Source: Desulfobacterales bacterium CG23_combo_of_CG06-09_8_20_14_all_51_8 (GTDB taxonomy: Bacteria > Desulfobacterota > Desulfobacteria > Desulfobacterales > Desulfosalsimonadaceae). From it: a stretch of DNA of 7,293 nucleotides. The stretch spans positions 1 to 7,293 of the forward strand of contig PCSG01000258.1 of the NCBI GenBank assembly GCA_002772195.1, given 5' to 3'. This document shows positions 1 through 3,662 of the stretch, piece after piece (position 1 is the stretch's first letter; the number at the start of each line of letters is the position of its first letter). Below the pieces are notes generated by a model. That model was not told where the DNA came from, ran no database searches, and worked only from the letters and a program-made list of their open reading frames with translations. A program made the translations under genes and the position numbers.

Positions 1-321
1 CTGGAAGCGACGCTTTCCAGATCGGGCTACAAGGTGACGCTTGCGGCAAACGGCGGCGAGGCGTTGCTGGTGGTGGAAGAGCGGGGTTTGAAACCCGACC
101 TGGTCATCACGGACGTGGTCATGCCGGGCATGAGCGGCTCGGCGCTGGCGGAGCGACTTCGGCGAAAGCAGCCCGACCTCAAGGTGCTCTTCATGTCCGG
201 TTATACCGACGACGCCATCGCTTACCACGGAGTCCTCGATCCAGGAACACCTTTCATCCAAAAACCGTTCACCCTTCGTGATATTGCCGAAAAAGTCCGG
301 GCAGTGTTGCGGAAGAAGTAG
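1..321 (+). CDS. Response-regulator receiver (REC) domain, C-terminal part of a probable hybrid sensor histidine kinase (5' truncated by window)
   Basis: The frame is open from base 1 and codes for 106 residues, so the gene begins upstream of the window. The phosphoacceptor Asp is residue 38 of the fragment in ITDVVMPGMSG. The switch Ser is residue 66 in VLFMSGYTDD and the conserved Lys is residue 88 in FIQKPF. The wording MSGYTDD...FIQKPF followed by a short helix and stop is typical of a REC domain at the C-terminus of PAS-containing hybrid histidine kinases, which receive a phosphate from His and pass it on. A stand-alone regulator is not excluded because the N-terminus is missing. The gene is clearly more GC-rich than the following 5 kb and marks the left chromosomal flank. 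No terminator with a T-run follows it; a palindromic element begins 14 bases after the stop. Confidence 0.9.
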   Translation: MEATLSRSGYKVTLAANGGEALLVVEERGLKPDLVITDVVMPGMSGSALAERLRRKQPDLKVLFMSGYTDDAIAYHGVLDPGTPFIQKPFTLRDIAEKVRAVLRKK

Positions 322-335
322 CTCGAGAGAAATGA

Positions 336-389
336 ATATCCAACGAACAAGGATAGATTGTGTAAGCGCAGCGAACCACGATCTTGTCC
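336..389. repeat. Palindromic repeat element, copy 1
   Basis: This stretch matches 1458-1512 at about 85% by eye. It folds into a hairpin with arms 351-362 and 377-389, containing two G-T wobbles and one bulged base, around the loop TAAGCGCAGCGAAC (363-376). The loop is the reverse complement of the GCTGCGCT-type loop found in the nearby attC-like hairpins. Where the two copies differ in the stem, pairing is kept: A-T at one position here is G-C in copy 2, and a T-G wobble here is C-G there. The element could be a MITE or REP-like palindrome, or an attC-like site in inverted orientation. Its family is not recognised. Confidence 0.7.
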
Positions 390-401
390 GGTGTTGAAAC
401 C

Positions 402-461
402 GCTGCACTGGATTTTTATTCCGCTGCGCTCCGTAAAAACCAGTGAGCTCAATCATTAGGT
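402..461. other. attC-like recombination site 1 (degenerate, left edge of cassette array)
   Basis: A long hairpin has 5' arm GCT-g-CACTGG-a-TTTTTA (402-418) and 3' arm TAAAAACCAGTGAGC (434-448), closing on a 15-nt loop containing CCGCTGCGCTC. The two single extra bases on the 5' arm resemble the extrahelical bases that integron integrases read in folded attC sites. Six bases after the 3' arm lies ATTAGGT (455-461), one base from the R' consensus GTTRRRY. An ATG follows 11 bases later, the usual cassette layout. No convincing R'' partner (RYYYAAC) is visible on the left, so the site is probably damaged there. Confidence 0.6.
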
Positions 462-472
462 ATTGGTGAAAA

Positions 473-772
473 ATGAAACCAGGATCAAAAGATAAGAAAA
501 TAAAGATATTAATTTCAGGCAAAGAGCTTTCAGAATTGCAACGCCATACTTGGTCAATGACAGAAGCTTTTGGTCTTGATCGTCGAATTGAAAATTATCA
601 AGGGACACGTCCTATTGGGTTTTATCGTTGGGATTTAGATTGCCTGATTGATGTCATAGATATCGCGCTTAATGACCCGAATGATTATCCTGACAAAAAT
701 AGCGAAGGATACAGGGCTTTGATGGAGCTCGATAAACGGTTAAAGAAAGAATATCAAAAAAAATTTGAATAG
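473..772 (+). CDS. Conserved-looking hypothetical protein, 99 aa (first cassette gene)
   Basis: I do not recognise a characterised family. The product is a small soluble protein with a basic N-terminus (KPGSKDKKIK), a mixed middle with the signature-like stretch RHTWSMTEAFGLDRRIENY, and an acidic then basic helical C-terminus ending in RLKKEYQKKFE. It has no signal peptide, membrane segment or Cys-pair motif. The start is the first ATG, 4 bases after a TTGGTG ribosome-binding stretch (463-468) and 11 bases after the R'-like box of the attC-like site. It is flanked on both sides by attC-like palindromes, with no promoter of its own in sight. This is the arrangement of an integron gene cassette. 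AT-rich codon use differs from the receiver-domain gene to its left. A function is not inferred. Confidence 0.75.
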   Translation: MKPGSKDKKIKILISGKELSELQRHTWSMTEAFGLDRRIENYQGTRPIGFYRWDLDCLIDVIDIALNDPNDYPDKNSEGYRALMELDKRLKKEYQKKFE

Positions 773-777
773 TCGAA

Positions 778-854
778 AAGCGAACAATCGCACCAACTCA
801 GGCTGGCAATTCCGCTGCGCTCAATTGCCAGCCGGTTATGTGGAACGTTTTAGC
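778..854. other. attC-like recombination site 2
   Basis: A perfect 11-bp stem, GGCTGGCAATT (801-811) with AATTGCCAGCC (823-833), closes on the loop CCGCTGCGCTC (812-822). Outside it, CAC-AAC (791-797) can pair with GTT-GTG (835-842), and AAC (783-785) with GTT (847-849). The outer triplets lie 15 and 13 bases from the stem. This nested, imperfect outer and perfect inner pairing fits an attC architecture (R''-L''-variable structure-L'-R'). The R' candidate GTTTTAG departs from GTTRRRY, so the site may be inactive. It lies directly between a stop codon and the ribosome-binding site of the next gene. Confidence 0.6.
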
Positions 855-892
855 GACCTGGAACAGACCATCATCATTATAAAGGAGAGAAC

Positions 893-1141
893 ATGAGCGA
901 TAAACACGAAGAATGGTTAAAACAAGCTGATTACGACATGGACACGGCGGATGCCATGTTTCGGAGTGGTCGGTATTTCTATGCCGTGTTCATGTGTCAT
1001 TTATCCATTGAAAAGTCGTTGAAGGGTCTGTATACAAAGGTATTGGATGAGATCCCGCCTAAAACTCATAACCTCCTGTACCTTCAAAACATGATCACCA
1101 CAAGTAAGGAGGTGTTGGCATGGGTCAAGACACAGTTTTAG
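893..1141 (+). CDS. HEPN domain protein, probable toxin half of a HEPN/MNT pair, internally deleted
   Basis: The 82-residue product begins like PF05168 HEPN proteins: EEWLKQADYDMDTADAMF, then YFYAVFMCHLSIEKSLKGLY (residues 28-47), then PPKTHNLLYL (55-64). It ends like them too, with SKEVLAWVKTQF. Family members are usually about 120-130 residues. The segment that normally lies between the THDL and EVLEWIK regions, containing the RYPD stretch, seems to be missing after residue 67. HEPN proteins of such pairs are mostly RNases held in check by the MNT partner. With this gap the domain is unlikely to be an active nuclease, which is an inference from memory of the family. The start has a strong AAAGGAG site at 881-887. 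The gene overlaps the MNT gene by 22 bp, implying co-translation. Confidence 0.82.
   Translation: MSDKHEEWLKQADYDMDTADAMFRSGRYFYAVFMCHLSIEKSLKGLYTKVLDEIPPKTHNLLYLQNMITTSKEVLAWVKTQF
1106..1114 (+). promoter_or_regulatory. Strong ribosome-binding site for the MNT gene, inside the HEPN reading frame
   Basis: AAGGAGGTG lies 5 bases before the ATG at 1120. Near-perfect complementarity to the 16S 3' end shows that the antitoxin start is genuine although it falls inside the upstream gene. It suggests strong independent translation of the antitoxin. Confidence 0.8.
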
Positions 1142-1431
1142 GCATCATCCAGAAATTCAAACAGGCCTTGGAATCTAATATTCGAGTTGAGCAATTGATT
1201 CTCTTTGGTTCCTATGCAGGAGGTACTGCCCGTGAGGATAGCGATATTGACCTGGTCGTCATTTCGCCAAGTTTTTCAGGGAAAACATACTGGGAACGCA
1301 TAGACATCCTCACTGATGCCATTTATAAAGTATTTGCACCTATCGAAGCCTCGGCATTTACTCCAGACGAGTGGAAATCCGAAAAATCGTTAATCTCGGA
1401 TTATGCCAAAAATGGTATTTTGGTATCATGA
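1120..1431 (+). CDS. MNT-type nucleotidyltransferase, probable antitoxin of the HEPN/MNT pair
   Basis: The 103-residue product carries the minimal nucleotidyltransferase motif GS-x(n)-D-x-D: GSYAGGTAREDSDIDLVV at residues 30-47. The Gly-Ser is at 30-31 and the metal-binding Asp residues at 42 and 44. A possible third acidic residue is Glu76 in PIEASAF. Proteins of this fold (PF01909/PF18765) pair with HEPN toxins. In the Shewanella HepT-MntA system the MNT partner neutralises the toxin by transferring AMP to it. The length is normal and no key residue is lost, so the antitoxin looks intact although its partner is shortened. It is translated from its own strong ribosome-binding site and overlaps the end of the HEPN gene. 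A perfect small hairpin (1440-1458) and the second palindromic repeat follow the stop. Confidence 0.9.
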   Translation: MGQDTVLGIIQKFKQALESNIRVEQLILFGSYAGGTAREDSDIDLVVISPSFSGKTYWERIDILTDAIYKVFAPIEASAFTPDEWKSEKSLISDYAKNGILVS

Positions 1432-1439
1432 GACGATGC

Positions 1440-1458
1440 TCCCACGCCCGTTGTGGGA
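1440..1458. other. Small perfect hairpin after the HEPN/MNT pair
   Basis: TCCCAC and GTGGGA form a perfect 6-bp stem around GCCCGTT, 9 bases after the MNT stop. No T-run follows, so it is not a classical intrinsic terminator. It may be a remnant of the attC site that should close this cassette, or a transcript-stabilising hairpin. Confidence 0.4.
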
Positions 1459-1512
1459 TATCCATCGAACAAGGATAGGTCGTGTGAGCGTAGCGAACCA
1501 CGACCTATCCTT
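1458..1512. repeat. Palindromic repeat element, copy 2
   Basis: This is the second copy of the 336-389 element. It contains a perfect 14-bp stem: AAGGATAGGTCGTG (1471-1484) and CACGACCTATCCTT (1499-1512), around the loop TGAGCGTAGCGAAC (1485-1498). All stem differences from copy 1 keep or improve pairing. The element ends exactly where the MazF-like reading begins (1513), so it sits at the break in that gene. Confidence 0.75.
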
Positions 1513-1674
1513 CCAACCAGAATTCAATATGCATTTCAGGGTAAAAAAGGATTGATCCTGCTTGACCAAATGAGAGCCGTTGACAAATCCCGGTTAATTC
1601 AAAAACTGGGTGTAATTTCTCAAAGCGCGCAGATGAAGACGATCAAGTGTTTACAAGAGCTTTTCGCGTCTTAA
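1513..1674 (+). pseudogene. MazF/PemK-family endoribonuclease toxin, C-terminal remnant
   Basis: The reading in this frame is PTRIQYAFQGKKGLILLDQ followed by MRAVDKSRLIQKLG and a helix ending CLQELFAS. This is the C-terminal half of a MazF/PemK toxin (PF02452), where LDQ-R-VDK-RL--KLG is the hallmark. Full proteins are about 110 residues; about 54 remain. The N-terminal half, which carries the catalytic Arg and Thr/Ser of MazF mRNA interferases, is replaced by the palindromic repeat ending at 1512. An open frame does run back through the repeat to a GTG at 1453, but those residues (GYPSNKDRSCERSEP) do not look like MazF. No antitoxin gene (MazE) remains upstream. The fragment ends at a TAA lying within the R''-like box of the next attC-like site. 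Confidence 0.8.
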
Positions 1675-1708
1675 GGGCTGACGCTTGCCCGCAGCGTCGA
1701 TGTTAGGT
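1669..1708. other. Short attC-like site 3 with a consensus R' box
   Basis: GTTAGGT (1702-1708) fits the R' consensus GTTRRRY exactly. A 6-bp stem GACGCT (1680-1685) with AGCGTC (1693-1698) encloses TGCCCGC. TCTTAAG (1669-1675) stands at the mirrored position and matches 4 of 7 bases of the R' complement; it includes the stop codon of the mazF remnant, as is common in cassettes. At about 40 bp it is short for an attC, so it may be an eroded site. Confidence 0.5.
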
Positions 1709-1713
1709 CCGCA

Positions 1714-1836
1714 ATGATGACAAATTTAGATAAATTAAGACAAGCCGCGATAATGGGGTGCTCTTCCTTGTGTGTACTGACGTCTGCCCGCGGTTTTTTT
1801 GTCGCCGCTACACGCGACCACGCTGAGATAATATGA
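1714..1836 (+). CDS. Possible 40-codon ORF coupled to the next gene
   Basis: An ATG-ATG start lies five bases after the R' box of attC-like site 3, where cassette genes normally begin. The reading runs 40 codons (MMTNLDKLRQAAIMGCSS..., ending RDHAEII) and its TGA overlaps the next ATG as ATGA, a classic translational-coupling junction. Against it: no good ribosome-binding site, no recognisable family, and a run of seven T bases (1794-1800) inside the frame. It could be a leader peptide for the downstream gene or a chance ORF. Confidence 0.3.
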   Translation: MMTNLDKLRQAAIMGCSSLCVLTSARGFFVAATRDHAEII

Positions 1837-2156
1837 AGCTTAATAAATGGGTTAAAAGATTACTCAAAGTGGTATTGGCAATCGCACTATTTTCGTTTGC
1901 AATGCTCTTTTATCTTACAGGCGGTAAATTTTTTGCAAAATCAGGTATTTCAAACTGCGTTATTGTAAACAATGAAAAAGATTTTACAGGCGATCGGCTG
2001 AAACATTCTAAATCGCTTTTCTTTAGTCGGATACCAACGAACGAATGCATTGCAAAAGATCAGCAAATCGACAATGGAGACGGGTCCAGGAAAGGTAAAG
2101 TCCGGTGGGTCGAGTGTACGTATGGGCCTGATTGTGATGAAGCCGGCATGTTTTAG
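1833..2156 (+). CDS. Hypothetical membrane-anchored protein, 107 aa
   Basis: Residues 1-10 are basic (KLNKWVKRLLK) and residues 11-29 form one hydrophobic helix (VVLAIALFSFAMLFYL). This suggests an uncleaved signal anchor with the rest outside the cytoplasm. The exposed part carries four Cys (42, 72, 95, 101) that could form two disulfides, and a motif-like end, GKVRWVECTYGPDCDE. I do not recognise the family. Its ATG overlaps the TGA of a possible 40-codon ORF; the ribosome-binding site (GAG at 1825-1827) is weak, so translation may depend on coupling. The PaaI-like gene follows after 49 bases without an attC-like palindrome, so these two genes may share one cassette. Confidence 0.65.
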   Translation: MKLNKWVKRLLKVVLAIALFSFAMLFYLTGGKFFAKSGISNCVIVNNEKDFTGDRLKHSKSLFFSRIPTNECIAKDQQIDNGDGSRKGKVRWVECTYGPDCDEAGMF

Positions 2157-2205
2157 CGGTGAAACCAAATCGTTCAATTTGTTTAAAACATTAAAAGAGG
2201 ATTTT

Positions 2206-2610
2206 ATGAGTAACTTGCAGGATCATATCGACTCCGCCCGAAGAACCGGGAATATCGAATTTTTCATTGAGGAAAGAAGAGCGGATTGCGTCATCAGCCG
2301 GATGCCTGTTTCCCCGGGCATTCTCAATCCCTTTGGCACGGTTCAAGCGGGCGCGATGATGTGGTTGGCTGATGTTACCGCCTCGATCCTTGCGATTGGA
2401 GGTCAAATTATCGGGGAAGACGGAAAGGGCTTCCCGCTTGCCATCGATATTCATACGACGCTCTCTGGCAACCAGAGAGAAGGAGATATCAGGGCCGAAG
2501 CGCGGTTTATAAGCAAGGGCAACACGGTTATGGTGATAAGAACCCGCGTTACCGGCAATAAAGACAAGCTGCTGGCCGAAGTCACAACGACACATTTAAA
2601 AGCGAGATAG
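2206..2610 (+). CDS. PaaI/YdiI-like hotdog-fold thioesterase
   Basis: The 134-residue product has the hotdog thioesterase layout. The central helix motif is NPFGTVQAGAMMWLADVTAS (residues 41-60), aligned with N-x-G-x-x-HGG-x(4)-L-x-D of PaaI-type acyl-CoA thioesterases. After it come the strands LAIDIHTTLSGN and GDIRAEARFISKG, then the terminal strand with LLAEVTTTHL. Asn41 and the catalytic-type acidic residue Asp56 are present, but the usual HGG is QAG (47-49). The reaction would be hydrolysis of an acyl-CoA thioester in the cytoplasm; the substrate is unknown. The start at 2206 is preferred because AAAGAGG (2194-2200) precedes it and the residues after it match the family. An in-frame extension to 2050 would only run inside the upstream gene. 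Confidence 0.85.
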   Translation: MSNLQDHIDSARRTGNIEFFIEERRADCVISRMPVSPGILNPFGTVQAGAMMWLADVTASILAIGGQIIGEDGKGFPLAIDIHTTLSGNQREGDIRAEARFISKGNTVMVIRTRVTGNKDKLLAEVTTTHLKAR

Positions 2611-2741
2611 TGCGGGGAATTCGTAAACACAATCAATCATTCGAGTGGACGCGGAACCGCTGCTTTCATTTAAAAGTAATACGGATCGCAGCTCCGGTTA
2701 ATTTATCGAAAATAAATCCTTAATATTTGAAAGGTGAAAAC

Positions 2742-3029
2742 ATGGAAAAAATTTTCAACGGAGAAAAAACATCAAAAATAGGTACGGAAAAGCGGCCCGC
2801 TGTTGTTCATGTGCAAACAGAAGAGCGATCAAAAGAAGTGGCCGCCATATTTGAAGAAAAAGGCTGGAAATACATCATCGGGCTCGAACCGGATAAACCG
2901 GAGGATATTACCGACCTGGAAATATTATTGAATACGACGGAAACAAGGGTGGTCGAGAGTAAAATCGGCCGCAATGAGCCCTGCCCATGTGGAAGCGGGA
3001 AAAAGTATAAAAAATGCTGCGGGCAGTAG
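2742..3029 (+). CDS. SEC-C/SWIM zinc-motif protein, PBPRA1643 type
   Basis: The 95-residue product ends in a textbook SEC-C motif, RNEPCPCGSGKKYKKCCGQ. Cys81, 83, 92 and 93 form a zinc site like that at the tail of SecA. The preceding 75 residues (NGEKTSKIGTEKRPAVVHVQ and the following helix-strand region) resemble the small stand-alone family named after Photobacterium profundum PBPRA1643. The function of that family is unknown; the motif suggests zinc-dependent protein or ribosome contact. The ATG at 2742 is chosen over the in-frame TTG at 2727 because GAAAGGTG (2729-2736) lies at the proper distance from it. The next gene starts 5 bases after the stop, so the two are probably translated together. 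Confidence 0.85.
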   Translation: MEKIFNGEKTSKIGTEKRPAVVHVQTEERSKEVAAIFEEKGWKYIIGLEPDKPEDITDLEILLNTTETRVVESKIGRNEPCPCGSGKKYKKCCGQ

Positions 3030-3034
3030 AAGCC

Positions 3035-3400
3035 ATGAATTTTCCAATCTATCAGGTCGATGCATTCACGGGCCGTTTGTTCGCGGGTAATCCGGCTGCC
3101 GTGGTGCTTTGTGAATCCGGCCTTCCTGCTGCAACCACGCAGTCGATCGCCGCGGAAAACAATCTGGCGGAAACCGCCTTTGTTGTTAAGGAAGGCCAAG
3201 ATTTTCAGATACGATGGTTCACTCCCACGGTCGAGGTGGATTTATACGGCCATGCGACCCTGGCAGCCGCCCATGTCATCTTCAACCATCTCGCCTTTTC
3301 CAGCGACACGGTTTCCTTTTCCTCCAGGAGCGGCCCGTTGTATGTCCGGCAAAACGGGGATCTCGTGTTTCTTGATTTTATGGAATATTGTAATGATTAG
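3035..3400 (+). pseudogene. PhzF-family isomerase, N-terminal half only
   Basis: The reading MNFPIYQVDAFTGRLFAGNP is the typical start of PhzF-like proteins (PF02567, a diaminopimelate-epimerase fold). It continues through NNLAETAFV, with the catalytic Glu at residue 46, and YGHATLAAAHVI (71-82). It stays family-like to GDLVFLDF (residues 108-115, ending at about 3379). It then runs into six unrelated residues and a stop. Full PhzF proteins are about 260-300 residues, so the second of the two symmetric domains is absent and the active site between the domains cannot form. The family-like ATG at 3035 is taken as the start, although an in-frame ATG exists at 3014. The break is directly followed by the start of a small membrane protein gene, so a deletion or recombination joined the two. 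Confidence 0.85.
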
Positions 3401-3599
3401 TATATCGACTTTAGTATGGGGGGTGATATTTGGATCAATAGGTTTAGGCTTTTTTGTTTACGGCAAAAAACAAAAAGCATCTATCCCTCTTTTTTGCGGC
3501 ATCGGGTTAATGGTCGTTCCATATTTTATTTCAAATGGTTATATTTTGATCCTTGCAGGCATTATTATGGTTGCGCTGCCTTTTTTTATTAAAATCTAA
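3393..3599 (+). CDS. Small three-helix membrane protein, 68 aa ('amino acid transport protein'-like)
   Basis: Almost the whole protein is hydrophobic: helices at about residues 5-23, 31-47 and 50-66, split by the basic turn YGKKQKAS. The pattern STLVWGVIFGSIGLGFFVYG resembles a family of about 70-residue membrane proteins often labelled 'amino acid transport protein' in databases. As I recall, it is seen in cassette arrays. No transport activity can be deduced. The ATG overlaps the stop of the PhzF fragment by 8 bases and has only a weak ribosome-binding site, so its original upstream region was probably lost at the junction. The last 10 codons and about 20 bases of trailer recur at 5559-5610, evidence of a second, mostly deleted copy. 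Confidence 0.7.
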   Translation: MISISTLVWGVIFGSIGLGFFVYGKKQKASIPLFCGIGLMVVPYFISNGYILILAGIIMVALPFFIKI

Positions 3600-3618
3600 G
3601 GGGTAATTCGAAGGGTAA
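3573..3618 (+). repeat. Direct repeat A: gene end plus trailer, complete-gene copy
   Basis: GCGCTGCC-T7-ATTAAAATC-TAA and the trailer GGGGTAATTCGAAGGG match 5565-5611 with only a few differences. The repeat covers the last codons of the small membrane protein and its 3' trailer. Confidence 0.8.
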
Positions 3619-3662
3619 CATCTTGGAGAGACTGCGATAATCAGTGAGAAGGGAGTAATATA

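Noticed and set aside
222..452. 76-codon open frame on the minus strand across the end of the receiver gene
   Set aside because: It lies opposite the REC coding end and a palindrome, has no family-like composition and no ribosome-binding site; it is a shadow.
1786..1800. GC-rich stretch followed by seven T, terminator-like
   Set aside because: The preceding bases do not form a stem of useful length, and the run lies just upstream of a gene in the same direction.
2611..2741. Possible fifth attC-like site between the PaaI-like and SEC-C genes
   Set aside because: AACCGCTGC can pair with GCAG-CTC-CGGTT only with a 3-base bulge and a large loop, and no R'/R'' boxes are convincing. Otherwise the stretch holds only the ribosome-binding site of the SEC-C gene.
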